DNA of 64,000 nt from G963669295 sp963669295 (GTDB taxonomy: Bacteria; Bacteroidota; Bacteroidia; Flavobacteriales_D; CALLUQ01). The stretch is from NCBI GenBank assembly GCA_963669295.1, contig OY769938.1:1984001-2048000 (forward strand), in the 5' to 3' direction. Of the stretch, positions 9,333 through 18,165 are shown in pieces. The notes below the pieces were generated by a model. The model had not been told where the DNA came from, made no database searches, and worked only from the letters and a program-made list of their open reading frames with translations. The position numbers were made by a program, and so were the translations under genes. Positions within the stretch are counted from its first letter, which is position 1. Each line of letters begins with the position of its first letter.

Positions 9333-11093
9333 ATGGAAAAAAGGTTTTTAATATCGACCCTTTTAATACTGATCTTGCTAGGATGTGGATCGGCTACCAA
9401 AGAGGTGGTTTCTGCTCCGGGAGATAAAGGCAAGGATAAAAACAAGTCTAAACGCAAAGAGCTTACAGAGAAAGAGCGCAATGACGTAACATACCTGTTC
9501 TTTAATGCGAATAAAGAACGCATATTGGGCAATTACGAACTAGCAGCCAACCTCTTTACTCGCTGTTTAAGCCTTGATCCTGAGAATGCCGCGGTAATGT
9601 ACGAACTGGCAGGGCTTTACGAAGCTCAAGGGGAGGACGAAACAGCGCTTTCGCTCATTAAGAAGGCGGTTGACATTGAAGAAAACAACACCTGGTACAA
9701 GCTGCTACTCGCGCATCTCTATCAAAAAATGAGCGATTATGCTACAGCAGCAAGTGTGTATGAAACCATCATTAAAAACAACCCCGACAAAGTTGATTAT
9801 TACTTTGATTGGGCATTTGCCTTGATCTACGATAATAAACTAGATCAGGCCATTGAGGTATACGATAAGCTGGAGCAAAAGGTAGGTGTGAATCAGGAAA
9901 TATCTATTCAGAAACAACGCATATACTCTGAGCTTGGAAAGCAAGACAAAGCCATTGAAGAGTTACAAAAACTGATTGCCGTATTTCCGAAAGACCCCCA
10001 ATTTCATGGTGTTTTGGCAGAACTTTACCTGGAGGCTGGAGAGCAAGAAAAAGCTCTTGCTGAATACCAAAAAATCATTGAAATGGAGCCCAACAATGGG
10101 TTGGTTCACCTTTCTTTGGCACAATATTACAAATCAACGGGAAACCAGGAAGAAAGCTATAAAGAAGTAGTAAAAGCATTCGAAAGCCAAGAAGTAGACA
10201 TCGACACCAAGGTAAAAGTATTGCTGGATTATTACACCCTTACGGAGAGCAATAAAGAATATATCGATGAAGCTTATACCTTGGCAAAGCTACTGGTACA
10301 AGAACACCCTTCAGAAGCAAAGTCATACTCAGTATATGGCGATTTTTTATCGCGAGATAATAAATTAAAAGAAGCACGGCAGCAATATCGGGAAGCCGTG
10401 AAATACGACAATGGCAGGTTTGTAATTTGGAATGAAATTCTGAACCTCGACTTGCAATTAAACGATTATGATGCCATGCTAGAAGAAAGTCAGGCTTCAA
10501 TCGGCTTATTTCCCACTCAGCCAGCATTTTACCTCTACAAAGGCATTGCCCAAATAAGAAAGAAAAACTATAAAGAGGCAATAGAAGCATTAAATTCAGG
10601 CAAGGAGTTAGTAGTAGATAATAAGCTACTGCTTACCCAATTTTATTCCGATCTGGGAGACGCTTACTACAAAGATAACCAATACCAAAAGTCGGATGAA
10701 GCATACGACAAGGTGCTTAGTCTTGATGCGAACAATATTGGGGTATTGAATAATTATAGCTATTACCTTTCTTTGAGAAAAGAAAAACTGGAGCAGGCAA
10801 AGGAAATGGCCAAAAGAGCGAATGAGTTACAACCAGGACAACCATCGTTTCAGGATACTTATGGCTGGGTACTTTATGTAAACGGAGATTACGATGAAGC
10901 AAAAATATGGTTGCAAAAGGCATTGAATAACGGAGGCAATGGCAATGGAGTAATCCTGGAGCATTATGGTGATGTGCTCTTTCAACTAGGAGAAAAAGAT
11001 CAAGCCTTTGATTATTGGAAAAAAGCAAAAGAAGCAGGTAATGCTTCGGAATTGATCGATCGGAAAATAGCCGACAGGCAACTTTATGAGTAA
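9333..11093 (+). CDS. TPR-repeat lipoprotein
   Basis: A tetratricopeptide-repeat protein of about 586 residues, predicted to be lipid-anchored. From the ATG at 9333 it begins MEKRFLISTLLILILLGCGS, a signal peptide ending in a lipobox with Cys18. The in-frame GTG at 9318 would add five charged residues and spoil this. A Lys-rich linker leads into at least ten TPR motifs over most of the length, with repeated patterns such as 'AAVMYELAGLYEAQGEDETA'. It overlaps the next gene by 8 bp and so is likely co-translated with the DUF4292 and M23 genes. A scaffold role in envelope assembly is plausible but inferred only. Confidence 0.85.
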   Translation: MEKRFLISTLLILILLGCGSATKEVVSAPGDKGKDKNKSKRKELTEKERNDVTYLFFNANKERILGNYELAANLFTRCLSLDPENAAVMYELAGLYEAQGEDETALSLIKKAVDIEENNTWYKLLLAHLYQKMSDYATAASVYETIIKNNPDKVDYYFDWAFALIYDNKLDQAIEVYDKLEQKVGVNQEISIQKQRIYSELGKQDKAIEELQKLIAVFPKDPQFHGVLAELYLEAGEQEKALAEYQKIIEMEPNNGLVHLSLAQYYKSTGNQEESYKEVVKAFESQEVDIDTKVKVLLDYYTLTESNKEYIDEAYTLAKLLVQEHPSEAKSYSVYGDFLSRDNKLKEARQQYREAVKYDNGRFVIWNEILNLDLQLNDYDAMLEESQASIGLFPTQPAFYLYKGIAQIRKKNYKEAIEALNSGKELVVDNKLLLTQFYSDLGDAYYKDNQYQKSDEAYDKVLSLDANNIGVLNNYSYYLSLRKEKLEQAKEMAKRANELQPGQPSFQDTYGWVLYVNGDYDEAKIWLQKALNNGGNGNGVILEHYGDVLFQLGEKDQAFDYWKKAKEAGNASELIDRKIADRQLYE

Positions 11094-12003
11094 AATAAGC
11101 TTCAATAAACTGGGAATAACGGTTTTTTGTGCGGTATTCCTTTTATCCACTTTGTACTCCTGTCGCTCTAATCGAGATGCTTCAAAAAAGCCATGCGGCA
11201 AAAAGAAACCACAATACGTGGTTAAAAACCTCGAAAAAAACCAGTTCGATTTTAAATGGTTAAGCATGAAGGCCGATACTGAGGTAGAATCGTTGGACAA
11301 AACCACCTCTTTTAAATCGGCCATTCGCATAAGAAAAGACAGCGCCATATGGGTATCTATATCACCATTGCTGGGCATAGAGGTAGTGCGTGCACTCATC
11401 ACTGTTGATTCTGTAAAGTTTATCATCAAAGAACCCGGAAACAAGCGGTATTTTATTGGCAATTACGACTACCTGAATGAAAAGTATAACGTAGACCTCG
11501 ATTATTTCATGTTGCAAAACATGCTGGTAGGTAATGCCATTGGCTTTGAGCGGGAAGAAAAGTACAAGTCGGAGGAAGATGAAAGCCAGTACCTACTCAC
11601 CTTAAAAAGCAATAAACGCCTCATTAAGGCCCTCAAGCCTAACGATGACGAAACTACTTCGCTCGACAGTACATTTAGTGATCAAGTGAAAGAAAAACGC
11701 CTACAAAAAGCGCTCGAAAAATCAACGGATAGGAACTATTTACAAAAATATTGGGTAAACTGCACCACCTTTAAAGCCAGCAGAATCATTATCGATGATC
11801 TAGTGGAAAAAAGGGTGTTAGAAGTGGAATACGACAACCACAAGGACATAGAAGAGCAGTTGATGCCACACCATACTCAATTAAAGATTGCCGACCTCAA
11901 AGGGAAGTTTTGGTGCGAACTAAAATATTCGAAAGTGCGCTTAAACAAACCTCAAAAGCTACCATTTAAAATAACAGACAAGTATGAGCAAATTGTTCAT
12001 TAA
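11086..12003 (+). CDS. DUF4292 family lipoprotein
   Basis: A 305-residue predicted outer-membrane lipoprotein of the Bacteroidota family DUF4292. The N-terminus has a hydrophobic signal followed by 'LLSTLYSCRSNRD', with a likely lipobox Cys. The core 'WVSISPLLGIEVVRALITVD' is the conserved family segment and suggests an LolA/LolB-like beta-sheet fold binding hydrophobic ligands, which is an inference. The start overlaps the TPR gene by 8 bp and the end overlaps the M23 gene by 20 bp. TPR, DUF4292 and EnvC/M23 genes together look like one cell-envelope operon. Confidence 0.85.
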   Translation: MSKISFNKLGITVFCAVFLLSTLYSCRSNRDASKKPCGKKKPQYVVKNLEKNQFDFKWLSMKADTEVESLDKTTSFKSAIRIRKDSAIWVSISPLLGIEVVRALITVDSVKFIIKEPGNKRYFIGNYDYLNEKYNVDLDYFMLQNMLVGNAIGFEREEKYKSEEDESQYLLTLKSNKRLIKALKPNDDETTSLDSTFSDQVKEKRLQKALEKSTDRNYLQKYWVNCTTFKASRIIIDDLVEKRVLEVEYDNHKDIEEQLMPHHTQLKIADLKGKFWCELKYSKVRLNKPQKLPFKITDKYEQIVH

Positions 12004-13207
12004 ATACTGTTGGGTACTGGTTTTTATTATAGGGAGTGGGCACCTTTTTGCACAAAGCAGTAAAGACCTCATCAAGCAAAGAGAGCGCATTCAAAACAAA
12101 ATTAATTATACCAACAAGCTGCTTTCAGAAACCACACAACATCAGCGAATTTCCCAAACACAGCTAGTACTACTCAACACGCAAATAGCTTTTCGTGAGG
12201 AAAAAATATCGGCTGTTAACTATGAGATCCGGAAGTTGGATGAGAAAATGGAAGAAAACGCCTCTATCATTGAGGCGATGGAGCACGACCTGGAGTCGCT
12301 AAAAGCACATTATGCGCAAATGATCATGCATGCATATAAAAACCGCAACGACTATGATCAGCTAATTTATATTTTTTCTGCAGCGAGCTTTAACCAGGCA
12401 TACAGGCGGCTAAAGTACATGCAGCAATATGCAGCAGCGAGGAAGAAACAAGCAAAATATATCCTGGCCACGCAAGACATGCTCAACGATAAGATTGCTG
12501 AACTTGATGCTCGAAAACAAGAGCGGCAGCAATTACTACAAGTGCATACAGATGAAAGGGGGGAATTATCAGAAGACCGGGTAAAACAACAAGAAACACT
12601 GAGCCACTTACAACAAGAAGAAAGTACCTTACGCACACAATTGAAGCGACAAGAAAAAGACAAAGAACGACTGGATGCAGCCATTCAACACGCCATTGCG
12701 GAGGAAATTCGAAAAGCTAAAGCTAAAAACAAAGAAAAGGGAGTATTTTCTTTAACTCCGGCAGAAAAAATAGTGTCTTCAAACTTCGAAAAGAACAAAG
12801 GAGGCCTTCCCTGGCCGGTAGAAACAGGAGTTATTACCAGTACTTTTGGAAAGCACCCACACCCTGTCATTCCGGGTTACACTGTAAATAATAACGGCAT
12901 CGACATTGCCACTGGAAAAGGGTCGAACGTACGTGCTGTATTTGAAGGAGAAGTCACTAGTGTAATCGTTATCCCTGGAGCGGGAAAGGCAGTTATTATA
13001 GGGCATGGAGCTTACCGTACGGTATATTCAAACCTGCAGGAAGTAGTGGTAAAAAAAGGAGATAAAGTAAAGATGAAACAAAAATTGGGATCGGTATTAA
13101 CCAATACAACAAACAACAAAACCGAGGCTCATTTTGAAATCTGGAAAATATCAGGAGAAGGGGTATACAAGCGAGACCCTGTTCCCTGGATCGCCAAAAA
13201 CAACTAG
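11984..13207 (+). CDS. EnvC-like murein hydrolase activator / M23 family protein
   Basis: A 407-residue exported protein with a signal peptide ending near 'GHLFAQ', a long coiled coil (about residues 25-245) and a C-terminal M23 (LytM) domain beginning near 'GLPWPVETGVITSTFGKHPH'. The M23 metal site looks degenerate. The usual HxxxD becomes 'NNNGIDIATGKG', with Asn for His, and 'GHGAYRTVYSNL' replaces the HGxxxxYAHL motif. That is typical of EnvC/NlpD-type activators, which switch on amidases at the division septum rather than cut peptidoglycan. It overlaps DUF4292 by 20 bp. Confidence 0.88.
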   Translation: MSKLFIKYCWVLVFIIGSGHLFAQSSKDLIKQRERIQNKINYTNKLLSETTQHQRISQTQLVLLNTQIAFREEKISAVNYEIRKLDEKMEENASIIEAMEHDLESLKAHYAQMIMHAYKNRNDYDQLIYIFSAASFNQAYRRLKYMQQYAAARKKQAKYILATQDMLNDKIAELDARKQERQQLLQVHTDERGELSEDRVKQQETLSHLQQEESTLRTQLKRQEKDKERLDAAIQHAIAEEIRKAKAKNKEKGVFSLTPAEKIVSSNFEKNKGGLPWPVETGVITSTFGKHPHPVIPGYTVNNNGIDIATGKGSNVRAVFEGEVTSVIVIPGAGKAVIIGHGAYRTVYSNLQEVVVKKGDKVKMKQKLGSVLTNTTNNKTEAHFEIWKISGEGVYKRDPVPWIAKNN

Positions 13208-13234
13208 AAACCACGCATGGTGAGAAAAATTGAT

Positions 13235-13242
13235 TAACTTTG
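13235..13242 (+). promoter_or_regulatory. Bacteroidota -7 promoter element (TAACTTTG)
   Basis: Exact TAnnTTTG match 24 bp before the tatA ATG, followed by C as in many such promoters. It lies after the M23 gene stop and probably drives tatA. Confidence 0.55.
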
Positions 13243-13266
13243 CCTTGCATTTAAAGAAAAAGCAAA

Positions 13267-13455
13267 ATGACTCTTACTATCATACTCGGAGCTTTAGGAC
13301 CATGGCAAATCGTATTAATTGTTGCGGTGGTATTGTTGCTCTTTGGTGGACGAAAGATCCCCGAACTTATGAGAGGCCTTGGAAAAGGAATGAAAGAATT
13401 TAAAGATGCCTCCAAAGGGGAAGACAATAAGCCCATTGAAGAAGGAAAAGAGTAA
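13267..13455 (+). CDS. tatA: Sec-independent protein translocase TatA/TatE family
   Basis: A 62-residue pore-forming Tat component. One short transmembrane helix (GPWQIVLIVAVVLLLFGGRK) is followed by the TatA hinge 'FGGRKIPELMRGLGKGMKEF' and an acidic amphipathic tail, the standard order. It would oligomerise with TatBC to export folded proteins. tatC is not in this window. It has its own -7 promoter element, and gatA begins 65 bp downstream. Confidence 0.95.
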   Translation: MTLTIILGALGPWQIVLIVAVVLLLFGGRKIPELMRGLGKGMKEFKDASKGEDNKPIEEGKE

Positions 13456-13520
13456 ACCACATTTTACGCTCTCCCCATTTTATTTTAGCAGTTCACGTTG
13501 AATTTGTTAAACGATAGCAA

Positions 13521-14954
13521 TTGAAAACCTACCGTTCGCTAAGTGATGTACAAAGTGATCTACAGCATCAGCAAGTAACCTGTGTTGAGCTGGTAGATGG
13601 CTATATGGAACGCATTCAGGACAATAAACACCTTAATGCATTTATTGAAGTATACCCGCGTGAAGAACTGATAGTACGTGCTAAGGAAATTGATGCCCGG
13701 CTGAAAGAAGGAACAGCAGGAAAGCTGGCGGGAATGGTGCTGGGCATAAAAGACAATATTTGCTACAGTGGACATGGAGTATATGCAGCCTCTAAGATTT
13801 TGGATGGCTTTAAATCGATATACAATGCCACTGTGGTAGAGCGATTGCTTCATGAAGATGCCATCATTGTTGGTCGGTTAAATTGTGATGAATTTGCAAT
13901 GGGGAGCTCCAACGAGAACTCTGCCTATGGCAACGTGCTGAACCCTGTAGATAACACTAAGGTTCCAGGAGGCTCTTCAGGAGGCTCTGCGGCAGCTGTA
14001 AAGGCAGGTTTGTGCCTGGCAACGCTTGGCTCAGATACTGGAGGATCTATTCGGCAGCCAGCCTCTTTTTGCGGAGTGGTTGGGCTAAAGCCTACCTATG
14101 GAAGGATATCTCGATATGGTTTGTTGGCCTATGCCTCCTCATTCGATCAAATAGGACCGATTACCAATACGGTAGAAGATGCAGCACTTTTGCTCGAAGT
14201 AATGGCTGGAAAAGACCACTTCGATAGTACACTTTCAAGTAATGAAGTGCCCAGTTATACAGCCCAATTGCAATTTCCCGAAAACAAAAAGCTAAAGATT
14301 GCTTACATTAAAGATTGTTTGGAAAGCGCTGGATTGGATGCTGAAATCAAAACACGAGTAGAAGGTATTATTGAACAACTAAAGACTGATGGGCACACCG
14401 TTGAAGCGGTTGATTTCCCATACCTCGATTACATGGTGCCTACCTATTACGTGCTGACCACCGCTGAAGCATCATCCAACCTGGCTCGATATGATGGAGC
14501 GCATTATGGTCATCGAAGCGATTTGGCCGAAAACATTGAGTCGACCTATAAAAAGTCGCGTACCGAAGGGTTTGGCAAAGAAGTGCAACGAAGAATTATG
14601 TTGGGAACCTTTGTGTTGAGTGCAGGATATTACGATGCTTATTATTCGAAAGGACAAAAGGTAAGGCAAATCATTAAGGAAAAAACACAAGCAATTCTTA
14701 ACGAATATGAGTTTGTGTTGATGCCTACAGCACCGACAACAGCGTTTGGTATTGGGCAAAACATTGACGATCCTATTACCATGTACCTTCAAGATATTTT
14801 TACTGTACAGGCTAATCTGGCAGGTGTGCCTGCGATATCTTTACCCATGGGAGAACATTCTGATGGGCTGCCTTATGGTATACAGGTAATGGGAGCTTCT
14901 TTTAAGGAGGAAGAGCTACTTGCGTTTTCAAACCACCTGATGCAACGTTATTAG
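13521..14954 (+). CDS. gatA: Aspartyl/glutamyl-tRNA amidotransferase subunit A
   Basis: Amidase subunit of GatCAB, which releases ammonia from glutamine to convert Glu-tRNA(Gln) or Asp-tRNA(Asn) to the amide. The 477 residues match the family. The amidase-signature Ser-cisSer-Lys triad is visible at Lys77 (GIKDN), Ser152 (GGSSGGSAAAV) and Ser176 (GSDTGGSIRQPAS). The spacing of 75 and 24 residues equals that in characterised GatA. The start is TTG. gatB and gatC are not adjacent. Confidence 0.96.
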   Translation: MKTYRSLSDVQSDLQHQQVTCVELVDGYMERIQDNKHLNAFIEVYPREELIVRAKEIDARLKEGTAGKLAGMVLGIKDNICYSGHGVYAASKILDGFKSIYNATVVERLLHEDAIIVGRLNCDEFAMGSSNENSAYGNVLNPVDNTKVPGGSSGGSAAAVKAGLCLATLGSDTGGSIRQPASFCGVVGLKPTYGRISRYGLLAYASSFDQIGPITNTVEDAALLLEVMAGKDHFDSTLSSNEVPSYTAQLQFPENKKLKIAYIKDCLESAGLDAEIKTRVEGIIEQLKTDGHTVEAVDFPYLDYMVPTYYVLTTAEASSNLARYDGAHYGHRSDLAENIESTYKKSRTEGFGKEVQRRIMLGTFVLSAGYYDAYYSKGQKVRQIIKEKTQAILNEYEFVLMPTAPTTAFGIGQNIDDPITMYLQDIFTVQANLAGVPAISLPMGEHSDGLPYGIQVMGASFKEEELLAFSNHLMQRY

Positions 14955-15003
14955 CCAACTTTGTTGTTCATACAACAAATAACAGTTGATTACGTATGAT
15001 AAT

Positions 15004-16488
15004 ATGATGAGAATTGTTGGATATATTGCTGCAATGCTTCTGGCTACTACTTCAGTAGCACAGAAAGGAGAAGGTACTCATGCAGTAAAAGATTCCATTG
15101 TAAAAGACGATCCCATCGTGGCAATGTTAGACAGTTTAGCGAACTCGCATTATTTTCATTATTACGATTCTGTAAGTGCGTTAGCAGGACAAAACCCCTA
15201 CAACTATCCTAAAGACTCTGTACCTCAATACCCAGATTCGGTGTATGCAAAGCGGCTGGAAGAAATGGCTAGAACATCACCTTTTCGTTTTCACTATAAT
15301 GACGATGTAGCTAGCTATATTCGGCTGTATACCAAAAGAATTCGACGACATACCTCTAAGGCTTATGGCATGTCGCAAATGTATTTTCCGATGTTTGAGG
15401 AAATGCTGGATAAATACAACATTCCACTGGAGTTAAAACACCTCTCAATTGTGGAGTCAGCAATTAATCCTCGGGCCAAATCAAGAGCAGGAGCAGTTGG
15501 CATTTGGCAATTCATGTACCGCACAGGAAAGTTGTATGACCTGGATGTTAACTCTTATGTAGATGAACGTAGAGACCCCTATAAGGCAACAGAAGCAGCA
15601 TGTATTTACCTGAAATACCTTCATAGCCTTTATGATGATTGGGACATTGCGTTGGCGGCATACAATGCCGGACCTGGCAATGTAAACAAAGCCATTAGAA
15701 GAGCTGGAGGAGGCAAAATGACCTATTGGCAATTGCGTTCTTATTTACCAAAGGAAACGCAGGGATATGTGCCTGCATTTTATGCTGTAAATTATGCCCT
15801 CACCTACGCTAAAGAACACAACATTAGGCCAATAAAGCCGGCAATGAAGTACTTTGATTACGACACTGTACACGTGAGCCAAAAAGTAACATTCGATCAA
15901 ATTGCAGCAATACTTTGCATTCCGGCAAAAGAAGTAGAATTTCTCAACCCGGTTTATACCAAAAAGGTAATTCCAGCACCGGCTGAAGGAGAAAAGAACA
16001 TTTTATACCTGCCACGCAAACTTACAGGACTCTTTGTAATGAATGAGCAGGTGATTTACAATTACAACAAAGAAGAAACACCACAGTTGGCAGAAGGAAA
16101 AACAGAAAAAGTACAGCGCACCCATATTGTTAGAAGTGGAGAATACCTGGGCTCGATCGCTAATAAGTACCGATGTTCTGTTGCCGACTTAAAAGCCTGG
16201 AATAACCTTCGAGGAACCCGCATCAACAGTGGCCAGCGGCTAATTGTATATGCTAAAGAAAAGGCTCCAGCAGCAAAAGCAGCAAGTAACAACAATAAAA
16301 AAACGCTGACAAGGAACACTGATAAACCAGGCAAGTATACGTATTACACCATTCGCAAGGGAGATACGCTTTGGGACATTGCAAAGAAAGAAGGTGTAAG
16401 TGTATCTGAAATAAAGCGATTAAACCAGGACTTGAACGATAAGCGGTTAAAAACCGGACAGAAAATAAGAATAAAGGCAGCAGGATAA
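15004..16488 (+). CDS. Membrane-bound lytic transglycosylase D-like protein with two LysM domains
   Basis: An exported muramidase of about 494 residues that cleaves the MurNAc-GlcNAc bond with anhydro-ring formation. The signal peptide is MMRIVGYIAAMLLATTSVAQ. The in-frame TTG at 14986 would add six polar residues, so the ATG at 15004 is preferred. The SLT domain has the catalytic Glu151 in 'SIVESAINPRAKSRAGAVG', then 'IWQFMYRTGKLYDL' and 'ALAAYNAGPGNVNKA'. Two LysM domains follow, from about residues 373 and 445, binding peptidoglycan. Its stop overlaps the ATG of the DUF4837 gene by one base, so the two are translationally coupled. Confidence 0.92.
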   Translation: MMRIVGYIAAMLLATTSVAQKGEGTHAVKDSIVKDDPIVAMLDSLANSHYFHYYDSVSALAGQNPYNYPKDSVPQYPDSVYAKRLEEMARTSPFRFHYNDDVASYIRLYTKRIRRHTSKAYGMSQMYFPMFEEMLDKYNIPLELKHLSIVESAINPRAKSRAGAVGIWQFMYRTGKLYDLDVNSYVDERRDPYKATEAACIYLKYLHSLYDDWDIALAAYNAGPGNVNKAIRRAGGGKMTYWQLRSYLPKETQGYVPAFYAVNYALTYAKEHNIRPIKPAMKYFDYDTVHVSQKVTFDQIAAILCIPAKEVEFLNPVYTKKVIPAPAEGEKNILYLPRKLTGLFVMNEQVIYNYNKEETPQLAEGKTEKVQRTHIVRSGEYLGSIANKYRCSVADLKAWNNLRGTRINSGQRLIVYAKEKAPAAKAASNNNKKTLTRNTDKPGKYTYYTIRKGDTLWDIAKKEGVSVSEIKRLNQDLNDKRLKTGQKIRIKAAG

Positions 16489-17501
16489 TGGGAAAACGAA
16501 TACTGTTCTTTATGGTGATTGCCCTGGCACTTTTTTCGTGTGAGGAGGATCCATCAAGCTACTTGCCCGCACACTCCGGGGGTACAGGAGAGATTATAGT
16601 TATCATGGAAGATGCATATTGGGAAGGACAATCTGGAGATGCTATTCGCGAAAAAATGGAAGAGTATTACCCCCACCTTCCACAACCAGAGTACATGTTT
16701 TCTCTCGTGCAGTTCCCTCAATCGTCGTTCTCAAAAATTATCAAGGTACATCGCAACATCATCATTGCCGACATTCGTAAATCGACGCAGAACGAGGAGC
16801 CAACCATTGAAATTGTAAAAGACAAATGGGCCAAAGAGCAATTGGTAGTAGAGGTTCATGCAAGCAGTGAAGAAGATTTCATTCGAGTATTTAAGGAGCA
16901 CAGCCAAAAAGTAAGTGACTACTTCAATGATGTTGAAAAGGAGCGACTTAAAGAAAAATACTTTTTACAACGCAGTGTAAACCTTGAGAAAACATTAATG
17001 GAGCAGCATCAACTGTCGCTTACACTTCCTACCGACTGTGAAATAGCAGCTGATGAAAAGAACTTTGTTTGGATAAAAAGAAACCGGGTAAAATTTGTAG
17101 GAAGCACAGGACATGATGTTACTCAGGGCATTTTGATTTATCATTATCCCTACGTAGACGATAGCACTTTCACCCCAGAGTACTTATTAATGATGCGCGA
17201 CTCTATTAACAAGCAATACGTGCCCGGACCCAGTGATGGATCATACATGACCACCGAATATAAAATGCCACCCTCGTATACTGACAAAGTATTTAATGAT
17301 GAATATGCTGCTGAAATTAGAGGATTGTGGCGTGTAGAAGGCGACTTTATGGGTGGGCCTTTCATGAGCCTTACTACTTACGATGAAAAGCGGGGAAGAA
17401 TAGTTACTGTTGAAGGTTTTGTTTTTGCCCCCAAATTTGACAAGCGCGAATACCTACGCGAATTAGAAGCGATGCTGTACTCGTTAAAGTTTGCCGAGTA
17501 G
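16488..17501 (+). CDS. DUF4837 family lipoprotein
   Basis: A 337-residue predicted lipoprotein with signal and lipobox in 'FFMVIALALFSCEEDPSS'. The DUF4837 core starts 'GEIIVIMEDAYWEG', and the C-terminal part has 'EIRGLWRVEGDFMGGPF', typical of this Bacteroidota family. The function is unknown. It is coupled by a TAATG overlap to the lytic transglycosylase gene, which suggests a cell-wall related role. It ends one base before a converging gene. Confidence 0.85.
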   Translation: MGKRILFFMVIALALFSCEEDPSSYLPAHSGGTGEIIVIMEDAYWEGQSGDAIREKMEEYYPHLPQPEYMFSLVQFPQSSFSKIIKVHRNIIIADIRKSTQNEEPTIEIVKDKWAKEQLVVEVHASSEEDFIRVFKEHSQKVSDYFNDVEKERLKEKYFLQRSVNLEKTLMEQHQLSLTLPTDCEIAADEKNFVWIKRNRVKFVGSTGHDVTQGILIYHYPYVDDSTFTPEYLLMMRDSINKQYVPGPSDGSYMTTEYKMPPSYTDKVFNDEYAAEIRGLWRVEGDFMGGPFMSLTTYDEKRGRIVTVEGFVFAPKFDKREYLRELEAMLYSLKFAE

Positions 17502-17502
17502 A

Positions 17503-18165
17503 CTACCCGTCAAGACTCCCTTTTAAATGAATGCGGTGTGCATTAACTAATTGTGTTAGCTGTTGTGTGAAAACAGTACGATCTTGTGGCCTTATCGCAT
17601 CAAGAGACACTGAAACGACTTGTCCGTTAGTGTCAACAAAGAATAGCTCATTATACTTTACCTCAATGACCTTCAACTCGTCCCATGAAACAATTACAGT
17701 ATTGGTAGTACGTGCTACCAATTGATGAGTCGTAAGGGTTATTTTAAACCACTCATTACTCAATTGAATGCCAAGAAAGAGCACCGACTCAATACTGAGC
17801 AACAACAAGGTGCCTCCTGCAATTATTTCCCCAGTGCTGCTGGTGCCAAAGAATAAAATGCCACCGAGCGATAAAAAAACCAATGTAGCCAGCCCGGAAT
17901 TCACAACAACATCGTTTTTGGCTTTACTACTGACAACCCCTTCAAACAGCACACGAGCTCCAGCTGGGCTTGGTGGGGTTGTGGCGGCTCTCTTCCATTT
18001 CATGATAAAATAAAACAATGTAAACGATGCAAATAACCCTGCATTAGCCAGTGAAAGGGTATTCATGTTTACACTGCCAGCATATCCAAACAATAGAGGG
18101 AAAAATGCAAAGTATAACTGCATCAATAAGAGGATGCCAAAAATGATTTTAACGGTTCTGCTCAT
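17503..18165 (-). CDS. Hypothetical integral membrane protein with PH-like C-terminus
   Basis: A 220-residue protein that I do not recognise as a named family. Hydrophobic helices lie near residues 5-28, 38-56, 90-108 and 112-135. The last 80 residues form an alternating beta-type sequence ('FKITLTTHQLVARTTNTVIV', then 'WDELKVIEVKYNELFFV') resembling the PH-like domains of bacterial membrane proteins, which is an inference. Its ATG overlaps the stop of the upstream T9SS cargo gene by one base (TAATG), so the two are probably translated together. Confidence 0.7.
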   Translation of the reverse strand: MSRTVKIIFGILLLMQLYFAFFPLLFGYAGSVNMNTLSLANAGLFASFTLFYFIMKWKRAATTPPSPAGARVLFEGVVSSKAKNDVVVNSGLATLVFLSLGGILFFGTSSTGEIIAGGTLLLLSIESVLFLGIQLSNEWFKITLTTHQLVARTTNTVIVSWDELKVIEVKYNELFFVDTNGQVVSVSLDAIRPQDRTVFTQQLTQLVNAHRIHLKGSLDG